From the NCBI GenBank assembly GCA_049974865.1, contig JBNGCX010000008.1, positions 19,342 to 83,341 of the forward strand: DNA of 64,000 nt, read 5' to 3'. The translations under genes and the position numbers were made by a program. This stretch comes from JAGSOU01 sp049974865 (GTDB lineage: Bacteria; Pseudomonadota; Alphaproteobacteria; Rhodobacterales; Rhodobacteraceae). Position 1 is the stretch's first letter; the number at the start of each line of letters is the position of its first letter. The notes below the pieces were generated by a model. The model ran no database searches. It saw only the letters and a program-made list of their open reading frames with translations, and was not told where the DNA came from. Shown in pieces: positions 16,213 through 24,919 of the stretch.

Positions 16213-16727
16213 GCCTGATCCGGCCAGAGCTGCGCCGTGCCTTCTGGCGCTGGCGCGAGGTTCTGATCGGGCTGGGCGTGGCGCTGGCGGGGCTGTGGCT
16301 GTTCACCCGCGGCGGGCTGTTCTTCCAAGGGGTGGGGCTGATCGCGGGGGCGGCGGGCGCGGGGCTGGCGCTGGTGGCGCTGCGCCGGGTGCGCTTCCGC
16401 CGGCCGGCCGCGGCGCCCGGCTATGTCGAGGTGATGGAGGGGCAGATTTCCTACCTCGCGCCGGAGGCGGGCGGCTTCGCCGCGCTCAGCGAGCTGACCG
16501 AGTTGCGCCTGGTCGAGACGCCCCGCGGACGCGCCTGGCGGTTGTCGCAGGCCGGCTCTCCGCCGCTGGTGATCCCGGTGGACGCGGCGCGGGCGGAACT
16601 GCTGTTCGACGTTTTCGCCGCCCTGCCGGGGGCGGAGCCCGCGCGCATCCTCGCTGCGCTGGACGCGCCCGCGACGGCGGGCGGGATCACGGTTTGGCGA
16701 CGGGCGAACCGCTTGGCCTTGACTTGA
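16209..16727 (+). CDS. Conserved membrane protein, function unknown
   Basis: 172 residues starting at a GTG that overlaps the rsmE stop. Two hydrophobic segments (GLGVALAGLWLFTRGGLFF and GVGLIAGAAGAGLALVAL) form a hairpin, then a soluble domain with EGQISYLAPEAGGFAALSELTEL. Tightly coupled to rsmE. I recognise no family; the soluble part looks like a small beta-rich domain. Confidence 0.7.
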   Translation: MSLIRPELRRAFWRWREVLIGLGVALAGLWLFTRGGLFFQGVGLIAGAAGAGLALVALRRVRFRRPAAAPGYVEVMEGQISYLAPEAGGFAALSELTELRLVETPRGRAWRLSQAGSPPLVIPVDAARAELLFDVFAALPGAEPARILAALDAPATAGGITVWRRANRLALT

Positions 16728-16790
16728 GCGTCAGCACGAAGCAGGTCTTTGCCCCACGACGTAGCGAACAGAAGATCGGAGCCCTCTTCC

Positions 16791-18161
16791 ATGTCCATTC
16801 CTCAATCCGGCGGCGGCCCGATCGAACACTACTCGCAGTTGGCCGAATACCTGGCCGACGGCTGCAAGCCCAAGGAAGACTGGCGCATCGGCACCGAGCA
16901 CGAGAAGTTCGGCTACTGCAAGGATACGCTGCGGCCGCTTCCCTACGCGGGCGAACGGTCGATCGAGGCGGTGCTGGAGGGGCTGCGCGACCGCTACGGC
17001 TGGGAGGAGCTGCGCGAGGACGGCTATCTGATCGGGCTGACCAAGGACGGCGCCAATGTCTCGCTTGAGCCGGGCGGGGCGCTGGAGCTGTCGGGCGCGC
17101 CGCTGGAGACGATCCACCAGACCTGCGACGAGGTGAACGAGCACCTGCGCGAGGTGAAATCCATCGCCGACGAGATCGGCGTGGGCTTCATCGGCCTGGG
17201 CGCGGCGCCGATCTGGACCCATGACCAGATGCCGCTGATGCCCAAGGGCCGCTACAAGCTGATGGACGCCTACATGGACAAGGTGGGCGAGACCGGCAAA
17301 TCCATGATGCGCCGCACCTGCACGGTGCAGGTGAACCTGGATTTCGGCTCCGAGGCGGACATGGTGCAGAAGATGCGCGTGGCACTGGCGTTGCAGCCGG
17401 TGGCGACCGCGCTGTTTGCCAATTCGCCCTTCTTCGAGGGCAAGCCCAACGGCATGAAATCCTACCGTTCCTGGGTCTGGCGGCACCTGGACCCGGCGCG
17501 CACCGGCATGCTGCCCTTCGTCTTCGACGAGGGCTTCGGGTTCGAGGCCTGGGTCGAGTATGCGCTCGATGTGCCGATGTATTTCGTCTATCGCGACGGC
17601 AAATACATCGACGCGCTGGGCCAGTCGTTCCGCGATTTCCTGAAGGGCGAGCTGCCCGCGCTGCCCGGTGAGACGCCGACGCTGAGCGACTGGGCCGATC
17701 ACCTGACCACGATCTTTCCGGAGGCGCGGATCAAGAAATTCATCGAGATGCGCGGCGCCGATGGCGGCCCGTGGCGGCGGCTCTGCGCGCTGCCGGCCTT
17801 CTGGGTGGGGCTGACCTATGACCAGGGCGCGCTGGACGCGGCCTGGGACCTGGTGAAGGGCTGGGACGCCGAGACCCGCGAGGCCTGGCGCGTGGGGGCC
17901 TCGGAAAAGGGCCTGCAGGCCGAGGTCGGCGGCCGCACCATGCAGGACCTCGCACGCGAGGTGCTGGACATCGCGCGCTCGGGGCTCAAGGCGCGGGCGC
18001 GGCCGGGGTTGGGCGGCATGGTGGCCGACGAGCGCCACTTCCTGCACGCGCTGGAGGACAGCGTGGAAACCGGCAAGACCCCCGCCGACGAGCTGCTGGA
18101 GCACTACCATGGCGTCTGGGACGGCGACCTGACCCGGATCTACGGCGAGTTCAGCTACTGA
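16791..18161 (+). CDS. gshA: Glutamate-cysteine ligase
   Basis: First step of glutathione synthesis. The 456-residue length and sequence match the proteobacterial/plant-type GCL: GTEHEKFGY near the N-terminus, SLEPGGALELSG, FIGLGAAPIW, MRRTCTVQVNLDF, and NSPFFEGKPNG. The ATG at 16791 (MSIPQSGGGPIEH) is preferred over one 42 bp upstream. A 236-bp spacer separates it from convergent plsY. Confidence 0.95.
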   Translation: MSIPQSGGGPIEHYSQLAEYLADGCKPKEDWRIGTEHEKFGYCKDTLRPLPYAGERSIEAVLEGLRDRYGWEELREDGYLIGLTKDGANVSLEPGGALELSGAPLETIHQTCDEVNEHLREVKSIADEIGVGFIGLGAAPIWTHDQMPLMPKGRYKLMDAYMDKVGETGKSMMRRTCTVQVNLDFGSEADMVQKMRVALALQPVATALFANSPFFEGKPNGMKSYRSWVWRHLDPARTGMLPFVFDEGFGFEAWVEYALDVPMYFVYRDGKYIDALGQSFRDFLKGELPALPGETPTLSDWADHLTTIFPEARIKKFIEMRGADGGPWRRLCALPAFWVGLTYDQGALDAAWDLVKGWDAETREAWRVGASEKGLQAEVGGRTMQDLAREVLDIARSGLKARARPGLGGMVADERHFLHALEDSVETGKTPADELLEHYHGVWDGDLTRIYGEFSY

Positions 18162-18279
18162 AAAGGCCCCTCCGCGCGGCCAGCCCGCGGCCGGATGTGG
18201 CGCAGGGCGCTCTTGGATACTGTCCGCACCTCCGTGTGTTGGATCGTTGCGCCGGTCCGCCCGGAACCAAGCCGAAGGC

Positions 18280-18301
18280 GCCGGGCAGGCGCTTGCCCGG
18301 C
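18280..18301. repeat. Hairpin GCCGGGCA/TGCCCGGC in gshA-plsY gap
   Basis: Perfect 8-bp stem with a 6-nt loop in the 236-bp spacer between the convergent genes gshA and plsY. No U-run on either side. It may slow transcription from one or both sides. Nothing else recognisable is seen in this spacer. Confidence 0.4.
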
Positions 18302-18397
18302 TTGCGTTGCGCGGTTGGGAAATGCCGGATTGGGCTCGGAGTTGCCGTTCGCTGCGCGCCGTTCACCGCACGACGCACTGGGCTTGCACGTGCGGGC

Positions 18398-19006
18398 CTA
18401 TTTCTTCTGCCCGATCTTGGGTTCGGTGCCGGCCTTCAGCCGTTGCAGGTTCTGCCAGTGGCGGGCGTAGATCAGCACCGTTAGCGCGCCGCCCAGCAGC
18501 AGCAACTCGCCCCGCTCGAAGACCATCATCCACAACGGCGCGGTCGCCGCCGCGACCAGTGCCGAGAGCGAGGAATAGCGCGTGACCAGCGCCACCAGCA
18601 GCCAGGTGCCGCAGGCGGCCAGCCCCACCGGCCAGGCCAGCGCCAGCAGCGTACCCAGGAAGGTGGCAACCCCCTTGCCGCCCTTGAACCCCAGGTAGAC
18701 CGGGAAGAGATGGCCCAAAAAGGCCGCCAGCCCCGCCACCTGCGCCGCATCCTCGCCCACCGCGGCGCGGGCGATGAGCACGGCGAAGCCGCCCTTGCCC
18801 GCGTCCAGCACCAGCGTCAGGAAGGCCGCCAGCCGGTTGCCCGTGCGCAGCACGTTGGTGGCCCCGATGTTGCCCGAGCCGATCTTGCGCAGGTCGCCCA
18901 ACCCGAACAGCCGCGCCATGACCATGCCGAAAGGCACCGCGCCGAGCAGGTAGCCCAGCAGCGCGGTTGCGGCCAGGATCAGGGGCGGGGTGACGACCTC
19001 AGGCAT
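18398..19006 (-). CDS. plsY: Acyl-phosphate:glycerol-3-phosphate acyltransferase
   Basis: Transfers an acyl group from acyl phosphate to glycerol-3-phosphate, starting phospholipid synthesis; integral membrane. 202 residues, about five membrane segments. Conserved SGNIGATNVLR, GHLFPVYLGFKGGKGVAT and the C-terminal YARHWQNLQRL are diagnostic. The start at 19006 lies 8 bp inside the 3' end of pyrC, so it is coupled to the pyrimidine cluster. Confidence 0.95.
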   Translation of the reverse strand: MPEVVTPPLILAATALLGYLLGAVPFGMVMARLFGLGDLRKIGSGNIGATNVLRTGNRLAAFLTLVLDAGKGGFAVLIARAAVGEDAAQVAGLAAFLGHLFPVYLGFKGGKGVATFLGTLLALAWPVGLAACGTWLLVALVTRYSSLSALVAAATAPLWMMVFERGELLLLGGALTVLIYARHWQNLQRLKAGTEPKIGQKK

Positions 19007-20273
19007 GGGCGAAGACCTCGCGCCCGGCGACATAGGTACGCAGCACCCGGCCCTGCATCCGCGCCTCGTCGAACGGCGTGTTCTTGGATTTCGAGCGCAG
19101 CTTGAACCGGTCCAGCACGAAGGGCGTGTCGGGATCGAACAGTACCAGGTCGGCGGGCGCCCCGGCGCTCAGCCGCCCCGTGGCCAGCCCCAGCCGGCGC
19201 GAGGGGTTCAGCGACAGCGCGCGGAACAGCGTCGGCAGGTCCAGCGCGCCCGCGTGGTAGAGGCGCATGGAGGCGGGCAGGATGGTTTCCAGCCCAACCG
19301 CGCCCGAGGCGGCCTCTTCGAAGGGCAGGCGCTTCGATTCCTCGTCCTGCGGCGTGTGCATCGAGCAGATCACGTCGATCAGGCCGCTGCCCACCGCCTC
19401 GACCAGGGCCAGCCGGTCCTCCTCGGCGCGCAGCGGCGGCTTGACCTTGAAGAAGGTGCGGTAGTCGCCGACGTCCAGCTCGTTCAGCGTCAGGTGGTGG
19501 ATCGAGACCCCCGCCGTCACGTCCAGCCCGTTTGCCTTGGCGCGCTCCAGCGCGGGCAGGGCGCGGGCGGTAGTGATCTGGTCGGCGTGGTATATCACGC
19601 CCGTCATCTCGACCAGCGCCAGGTCACGGTCCAGCGCCATGCGCTCGGCCATGGCCGAGACCGCGGGCAGGCCCTTGAGCGAGGCGAACTTGCCGCTGGT
19701 CACCGCCGCGCCGCGCGACAGGCCCGGTTCCTGCGGGTGAAGGATGACCAGAGCGCCCAGGCTGCGGGCATAGGTCATGGCGCGGCTCAGCACCTTGGTG
19801 TTCTCGACCACCTTGTCGCCGTCGGTGAAGGCCACCGCGCCGGCATCCATCAGGAAGCTCAGCTCGACCATCTCGGCGCCCTCGCGGCCCTTGGTCAGCG
19901 CGGCCATCGGCTTGATCCGCACGGGGGCTGCCTCGCGCGCGCGGCGGGTGACGAATTCCAGCGTTTCGGGCGTGTCGATGGCGGGCGCGGTGTCGGGCCG
20001 GGTGACCATCGTGGTCACGCCGCCCGCGGCCGCGGCGAGACCGGCCGAGCGGAAGGATTCCTTGTGCCGCTCGCCCGGTTCGCAGACCTTGACGCCGATA
20101 TCGACGATGCCGGGGGCCAGGCATTTCCCGCCGCAGTCGATCACGCTGTCGGCCTGCGGGGGCGTGCCGTCGCCGGTGGCGCCGATGGCCTCGTCCTCGA
20201 TCAGCAGCCAGCCACGGGTTTCGGTGCCGGCCTCGGGGTCGATCAGGCGGACGTTTTTCAGAAGCGATTTCAT
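18999..20273 (-). CDS. pyrC: Dihydroorotase-like protein lacking metal ligands (PyrC')
   Basis: 424-residue class I dihydroorotase homologue in the pyrB cluster. The canonical DxHxH metal-binding motif is replaced: residues 58-67 read DIGVKVCEPG, so both histidines are gone, and the usual TDHAPH segment reads CSMHTPQ. Such non-catalytic homologues (PyrC', first described in Pseudomonas) support aspartate carbamoyltransferase assembly. It probably has that role here, with the active enzyme elsewhere. Its ATG overlaps the stop of the PH-like gene (ATGA). As sequenced, an upstream frame also reads into it without a stop. Confidence 0.88.
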   Translation of the reverse strand: MKSLLKNVRLIDPEAGTETRGWLLIEDEAIGATGDGTPPQADSVIDCGGKCLAPGIVDIGVKVCEPGERHKESFRSAGLAAAAGGVTTMVTRPDTAPAIDTPETLEFVTRRAREAAPVRIKPMAALTKGREGAEMVELSFLMDAGAVAFTDGDKVVENTKVLSRAMTYARSLGALVILHPQEPGLSRGAAVTSGKFASLKGLPAVSAMAERMALDRDLALVEMTGVIYHADQITTARALPALERAKANGLDVTAGVSIHHLTLNELDVGDYRTFFKVKPPLRAEEDRLALVEAVGSGLIDVICSMHTPQDEESKRLPFEEAASGAVGLETILPASMRLYHAGALDLPTLFRALSLNPSRRLGLATGRLSAGAPADLVLFDPDTPFVLDRFKLRSKSKNTPFDEARMQGRVLRTYVAGREVFAHA

Positions 20274-20813
20274 GCGGCCCCTCTCTGGATGTCGCGCATC
20301 AGGCGATAGACCTGATCGCCCTCGGCAATGCGTTCGAACCCGATATCGACGCGGGTCGAGCCGTTCTTGGTGCGGCGGTATTCGTGACCGAACCAGACCG
20401 AGGCCGGGTCGCCCGGATCGTAGCGCAGCGCCGTGTCGTCGGTGATCGGATAGCTTTTCAACTGCCTGCCCTTCAAGGGCAGGTCGGTGGCGATGAAGGC
20501 GCGGCGGTCGGTCAGCGTGTACCAGCTGTGCCGCCGGCGGAAGGCGTTCCAGAAAATCGCGCCGAAGGACAGCGCCACGCCCACCGAGAAATGGATCAGG
20601 CCGAAGGCCCAGAACATCCCCCCCCGCCTGCGCGGCCATCACCATCCAGAACAGCGCGAAACCGGCGAAGGCCAGCCCGAACAGGAACAGCGCCATGTTG
20701 CGCGGCCGCAGAACGACAGTACCGTCGGGGCGCCCCTGCCACAGGATGCGCTCGCCGGGGTCGAGGAGGCCCTCCCAGCCCGGCGCGGTTTGCGTTTGCG
20801 CGGCGGCGATCAT
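20270..20813 (-). pseudogene. PH-like membrane protein, frameshifted in a G8 tract
   Basis: Reading from 20813, GERILWQGRPDG and a membrane segment run to residue 65, then a run of eight G on the minus strand (20617-20626 area) shifts the frame. The expected continuation (MFWAFGLIHFSVGVALS, then YTLTDRRAFIA and the rest of a bacterial PH domain) is in the +1 frame and ends at 20270. Seven G would restore one protein of about 180 residues. The upstream frame meets no stop and continues into pyrC. It could be an assembly error, slippage or true inactivation. Confidence 0.65.
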
Positions 20814-21205
20814 CCGACTCTCCGTGGAAGGGCGGCCTCGATCGCGGCCTTGGCGGCGGCGGGGTCGGACAGGAACTTGATCAGGTGCTTGTCGCCGCCG
20901 CGGGTGATGACCTGCGCGGCGCTGCCGATCACGCGCACCTTGGCGATGCCGTCCAGCGCGACGCGCCGCCCGCCGGGGCCCTCGAGGTCGGTCTCGGTGA
21001 GGGTCCAGACATGGCCCAGTTCTTCGGACATCAGATAGGCCCCGCGCACGCCGATGCCGAGGACCGCCGCCACGATGCCGACCCAGCCATGCGGGTTGCC
21101 CATGGCGTAGAGCACCGCCGTGGCCACGATGCCCCCCACTACGGCCAGCAGGACATGCGCGCGGATATAGGTGGCGCGGTCGGCGGTGAAGCGGCGCTCA
21201 GACAT
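20810..21205 (-). CDS. PH-like two-helix membrane protein
   Basis: 131 residues: two hydrophobic segments (AHVLLAVVGGIVATAVLYAM and WVGIVAAVLGIGVRGAYLM) followed by a small domain (HVWTLTETDLEGPGGRRVALDGIAKVRV...) resembling the bacterial PH (bPH2/YdbS-like) fold. It overlaps pyrB at its start (8 bp) and the next PH-like gene at its end. No function is known; the conserved-looking location inside the pyrimidine cluster is notable. Confidence 0.72.
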   Translation of the reverse strand: MSERRFTADRATYIRAHVLLAVVGGIVATAVLYAMGNPHGWVGIVAAVLGIGVRGAYLMSEELGHVWTLTETDLEGPGGRRVALDGIAKVRVIGSAAQVITRGGDKHLIKFLSDPAAAKAAIEAALPRRVG

Positions 21206-22151
21206 AGATGCCCTCGTCCTTGGGTGCCCGCAGGTTGCGCGCCAGCAGGTCCATCGCCGCCATGCGCACGGCGACGCCCATCTCCACCTGTTCCTGGATG
21301 ACCGAACGGTTGATGTCGTCGGCGATCTCGCCGTCGATCTCCACGCCGCGGTTCATGGGGCCCGGGTGCATGACGATGGCGTCGGGCTTGGCGTGGGCCA
21401 GCTTCTCGGCGTCCAGCCCGTAGCGGTGGTAATATTCGCGCTCCGAGGGGATGAAGCCGCCGTCCATTCGCTCTTTCTGAAGGCGCAGCATCATCACCAC
21501 GTCGACGTCCTTCAGCCCCTCCTTCATGTCATCATAGACCTCGACGCCGAACTCGGCGATTCCGGCGGGCATCAGGGTCGGCGGGCCGACGAGGCGTACG
21601 CGGTTCTCCATCTTGCCCAGCAGCAGGATGTTCGACCGCGCCACGCGGCTGTGCGCGATGTCGCCGCAGATGGCGATGTTCAGGCGGTGCAGCCGGCCCT
21701 TGGTCCGGCGGATGGTCAGCGCGTCCAGCAGCGCCTGGGTGGGATGCTCATGCCGGCCGTCGCCCGCGTTCAGCACCGCGCAGTTGACCTTTTGCGCCAG
21801 CAGGTCCACTGCGCCCGAATGCGGGTGGCGCACCACCAGCAGGTCCGGGTGCATCGCGTTCAGCGTAAGCGCCGTGTCGATCAGCGTCTCGCCCTTTTTG
21901 ATCGAGCTCGCCTGCATCGCCATGTTCATCACGTCCGCGCCCAGCCGCTTGCCCGCCAGCTCGAAACTGGCCTGGGTGCGGGTGGAGGCCTCGAAGAACA
22001 TGTTGATCTGGGTGAGGCCGGCCAGCGCGTCGGAATGCTTCACCGCGCGGCGGTTGAGGTCGACATACTGGTCGGCCAGGTCCAGCACCGTGGTGATTTC
22101 CTCGGGGTGGAGATGTTCGATCCCCAGCAGGTGTCGCGCGCGGAATGTCAT
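21198..22151 (-). CDS. pyrB: Aspartate carbamoyltransferase catalytic subunit
   Basis: Condenses carbamoyl phosphate with aspartate, the committed step of pyrimidine synthesis. 317 residues. FFEASTRTQASFE (carbamoyl phosphate site), HPHSGAV, DGRHEHPTQALLDALTIRR and MHPGPMNRGVEI are all present. The ATG at 22151 gives MTFRARHLLGIEHL, a typical start. It heads the minus-strand cluster pyrB, two PH-like genes, pyrC, plsY. The 105-bp gap to divergent udg should hold both promoters. Confidence 0.96.
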   Translation of the reverse strand: MTFRARHLLGIEHLHPEEITTVLDLADQYVDLNRRAVKHSDALAGLTQINMFFEASTRTQASFELAGKRLGADVMNMAMQASSIKKGETLIDTALTLNAMHPDLLVVRHPHSGAVDLLAQKVNCAVLNAGDGRHEHPTQALLDALTIRRTKGRLHRLNIAICGDIAHSRVARSNILLLGKMENRVRLVGPPTLMPAGIAEFGVEVYDDMKEGLKDVDVVMMLRLQKERMDGGFIPSEREYYHRYGLDAEKLAHAKPDAIVMHPGPMNRGVEIDGEIADDINRSVIQEQVEMGVAVRMAAMDLLARNLRAPKDEGIYV

Positions 22152-22256
22152 TGGGGCCTCCGTCCGGGTTGCCCCGCTTATAGAAAGCGCGGGCGCGGGC
22201 GGCAAGCGACGGGATGGGCCATTTACCTTCGCCCCGCGCGGGCCTAGCTTTGGCGC

Positions 22257-23057
22257 ATGGAGATGGCCCTGGATTTTCACACCGCCAAGGCACTGCTGGA
22301 ATGGCAGATCGAACTGGGCGCGGATGAGGCGATCGGCGAAGAGCCGATCGACCGCTACACCGCGCCCAAGACCGAGCCTGCCGCACCCGCCGCGCCGCCG
22401 CGGGGCGCAGCGCCCGCCGCTGCGCCGGTGGCGGCCGTGCCGGAGGGGCCCGACCCGGTGGAAGAGGCCAAGGCGCTGGCCGGGGCCGCGCGTTCGCTCG
22501 ACGAGTTGCAGGAGGCCTTGGCGGGGTTCGAGCATTGCGAGTTGAAGAAGGGCGCGCGCAACCTGGTCTTCGCCGACGGCAACCCGCGCGCCCGCGTCAT
22601 GGTGATCGGCGAGGCGCCGGGCCGCGACGAGGACAGGCTGGGCAAGCCCTTCGTCGGGCGGGCAGGGCAGCTTCTGGACCGCATGTTTGCCGCGATCGGG
22701 CTGGACCGCGCCTCGCCCGATACCGAGTCTGCGCTTTACATAACCAACGTGCTGCCCTGGCGCCCGCCGCAGAACCGCGACCCGAGGCCCGAGGAGGTGG
22801 CAATGCTGCTGCCCTTCCTCGAACGCCACGTGGAGCTGGCGGACCCCGAGGTGCTGGTGCTGATGGGCAACCATTCCTGCCAGGCCCTGCTGGGGCGCAA
22901 GGGCATCACCCGGCTGCGCGGCAATTGGGCCGAGGCGCTGGGCAAGCCCGCGCTGCCGATGTTCCACCCGGCCTATCTGCTGCGCAACCCGCATGCCAAG
23001 CGCGAGGCGTGGCATGACCTGTTGATGCTCCGGGCCAAGCTGAGAGAAACGGCATGA
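22257..23057 (+). CDS. Family-4-type uracil-DNA glycosylase without Fe-S cysteines
   Basis: Removes uracil from DNA. 266 residues: an Ala/Pro-rich N-terminal 70 residues, then GEAPGRDED (118-126), FVGRAGQLLD, YITNVLPWRPPQNRDP and HPAYLLR (237-243). Family-4 enzymes use four cysteines for a [4Fe-4S] cluster; here Trp168 replaces the Cys before RPP, Leu replaces the later one, and the whole protein has only two Cys (94 and 208). It therefore cannot bind the cluster in the normal way. The stop overlaps the phosphoesterase start. Confidence 0.88.
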   Translation: MEMALDFHTAKALLEWQIELGADEAIGEEPIDRYTAPKTEPAAPAAPPRGAAPAAAPVAAVPEGPDPVEEAKALAGAARSLDELQEALAGFEHCELKKGARNLVFADGNPRARVMVIGEAPGRDEDRLGKPFVGRAGQLLDRMFAAIGLDRASPDTESALYITNVLPWRPPQNRDPRPEEVAMLLPFLERHVELADPEVLVLMGNHSCQALLGRKGITRLRGNWAEALGKPALPMFHPAYLLRNPHAKREAWHDLLMLRAKLRETA

Positions 23058-23653
23058 GGGTTCTCGCCTTTTCCGACCTGCATCATTCGCGCAGCCGGGC
23101 CGAGGCGCTGGTCGAGGCGGCGCGCGAGGCCGACCTGGTGATCGGTGCGGGGGATTTCTGCAACATGCGGCGCGACCTGGGGGCGGCGCTGGATCTGCTG
23201 GCCGGAATCGCCGCGCCGCTGGTGATGGTGCCGGGCAACGCGGAATCCGCCGATGAGCTGCGCGCGGCGGCACCCGCCAGCGCGCATGTGCTTCACGGGC
23301 AGGGCTGCGAGATCGGCGGGCTGCGGATCTTCGGGCTGGGCTACGCGGTGCCGGTGACGCCCTTGGGCAGCTGGTCCTGCGACCTGTCCGAGCAACAGGC
23401 GGGCGAGATGCTGGAGGCCTGCGCGGGCGCGGACATCCTAGTGACCCATTCGCCGCCGAAGGGCGTGGCGGACACGACGTCGAGCGGGCTGTCGGTGGGA
23501 TCGACGGCGATCCGCGCGGCAATCGAGCGGCTGCAGCCGCCCTTGGCCCTTTGCGGCCATGTCCATGACAGTTGGGGGCAGGAGGGTCAGATCGGCGCGA
23601 CCCGGGTCGTCAATCTCGGCCCCAGGCCCAACTGGTTCGAGGTTTCGGCATGA
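23054..23653 (+). CDS. Calcineurin-like metallophosphoesterase
   Basis: 199 residues with the metal-binding signature of the family: FSDLHHS, GAGDFCNM, VPGNAES, THSPPKG and GHVHDSWG. Likely hydrolyses a phosphoester, substrate unknown. Overlaps udg by 4 bp (ATGA) and the LysE gene by 4 bp, so three genes are translationally linked. No signal peptide, so cytosolic. Confidence 0.85.
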   Translation: MRVLAFSDLHHSRSRAEALVEAAREADLVIGAGDFCNMRRDLGAALDLLAGIAAPLVMVPGNAESADELRAAAPASAHVLHGQGCEIGGLRIFGLGYAVPVTPLGSWSCDLSEQQAGEMLEACAGADILVTHSPPKGVADTTSSGLSVGSTAIRAAIERLQPPLALCGHVHDSWGQEGQIGATRVVNLGPRPNWFEVSA

Positions 23654-24276
23654 CCCTGCTTGTCGATCCGGTCACGCTGCTGGCCTTCATCCCTGCCGCG
23701 TTGGCGCTGAACCTGACGCCCGGGGCGGACATGATGTTCTGCGTGGGGCAGGGGTTGAAGAGCGGGCCGCGCGCCGCGCTGGCGGCCGATCTGGGCATCG
23801 CCCTTGGCGGCATGGTGCATGTGGCGCTGGCCGGTCTGGGGCTGGGCGCGCTGGTGGCGGCGCATCCCGGCCTGTTCGACCTGATCCGTTGGATCGGCGT
23901 GGCCTATCTGCTGTGGCTGGCGGCGCAGGCGCTGCGCAGCGGGGCGTTGCCCGCCGCCGCGCCGGCGGGCAGTTCCGCCCGCGCCTTCCGCGCCGCGCTG
24001 ATCGTGAACCTAACCAACCCCAAGGTCATCCTGTTCGTGCTAGCCTTCATCCCGCAATTTGTCGACCCCGCCCGGCCGGTCCTGCCGCAGTTCCTGCTTT
24101 TCGGCCTCGTGCTGTCGCTGGGCGGGCTGCTGGTGAACGGGCTGGCCGGGGTCTTCGCCGGGGGCGTGGGGCGACGGCTGGTCGGCTCGCCCCGGCTGGC
24201 GCGGGGGCTGGGCTATGCCTCAGCCGGAATTTTCACCACGCTGGCCCTGCGGCTGGCCCTGATGGAGCGTTCGTGA
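23650..24276 (+). CDS. LysE/RhtB family amino-acid exporter
   Basis: 208 residues with about six membrane segments. The N-terminal LNLTPGADMMFCVGQGLKSGPRAAL and the later NLTNPKVILFVLAFIPQFV are classic LysE/RhtB motifs. Probably exports an amino acid or its analogue; the substrate is not readable. Start ATG at 23650 overlaps the phosphoesterase stop; its own stop overlaps the moaB start. Confidence 0.9.
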   Translation: MTLLVDPVTLLAFIPAALALNLTPGADMMFCVGQGLKSGPRAALAADLGIALGGMVHVALAGLGLGALVAAHPGLFDLIRWIGVAYLLWLAAQALRSGALPAAAPAGSSARAFRAALIVNLTNPKVILFVLAFIPQFVDPARPVLPQFLLFGLVLSLGGLLVNGLAGVFAGGVGRRLVGSPRLARGLGYASAGIFTTLALRLALMERS

Positions 24277-24818
24277 TGTCGCGTATCGACGAGAGCAAGG
24301 AATTCATCCCCGTCCGCATCGCCGTGCTGACGGTTTCCGACACCCGCGGGCTGGACGAGGACCGCTCGGGCCAGACCCTGGTCGAGCGGATCGAGGCCGC
24401 GGGTCACATCCTGGCCGACCGCAAGATCCTGCGCGACGAGCGCGCCGAGATCGCCGGTCAGTTGCGCGACTGGTGTGCGAACCCCGAGATCGACGTGATC
24501 ATCTCCACCGGCGGCACCGGGCTGACGGGCCGGGACGTGACGGTCGAGGCGCATCGCGATGTCTATGAAAAGGAGATCGACGCCTTCGGTACGGTCTTTA
24601 CCATGGTCTCCTTTCAGAAGATTGGCACCTCGGCGGTGCAGTCGCGGGCCACGGGGGGCGTGGCCAATGGCACTTACCTCTTCGCGCTGCCGGGCAGCAC
24701 CGGCGCCTGCAAGGATGCCTGGGACGAGATCCTGCGCTGGCAACTCGATTACCGGCACCGGCCCTGCAATTTCGTCGAGATTTTCCCGCGGCTGGACGAA
24801 CACAAGCGACGGAAATGA
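24276..24818 (+). CDS. moaB: Molybdenum cofactor biosynthesis protein B
   Basis: 180-residue MoaB/MogA-fold protein that adenylylates molybdopterin before metal insertion. RIAVLTVSDTRGLDEDRSGQTL, IISTGGTGLTGRDVTVEA and FALPGSTGACKDAWDEIL are the family's ligand loops. It starts within the stop of the LysE gene (TGATG). Complements moaD and moaE at 11.4 kb. Confidence 0.94.
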   Translation: MSRIDESKEFIPVRIAVLTVSDTRGLDEDRSGQTLVERIEAAGHILADRKILRDERAEIAGQLRDWCANPEIDVIISTGGTGLTGRDVTVEAHRDVYEKEIDAFGTVFTMVSFQKIGTSAVQSRATGGVANGTYLFALPGSTGACKDAWDEILRWQLDYRHRPCNFVEIFPRLDEHKRRK

Positions 24819-24919
24819 TCCGACCCTGCGTATAACGGGCGCACTTGGAGCGCCGCCCGCGCGGCGCTATCTGTTGTAGGTCTGATTTTTTCGCATACCC
24901 GCCGGGAAGGATACCGCAC

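Noticed and set aside
18162..18397. Small genes in the gshA-plsY spacer
   Set aside because: Frames are Arg/Pro/Ala-rich with no ribosome site and no family pattern.
18999..20813. A real PH-PyrC fusion protein of 604 residues
   Set aside because: The middle part translates to non-protein-like sequence, while the other frame there encodes a normal PH-domain half; a frameshift explains it better.
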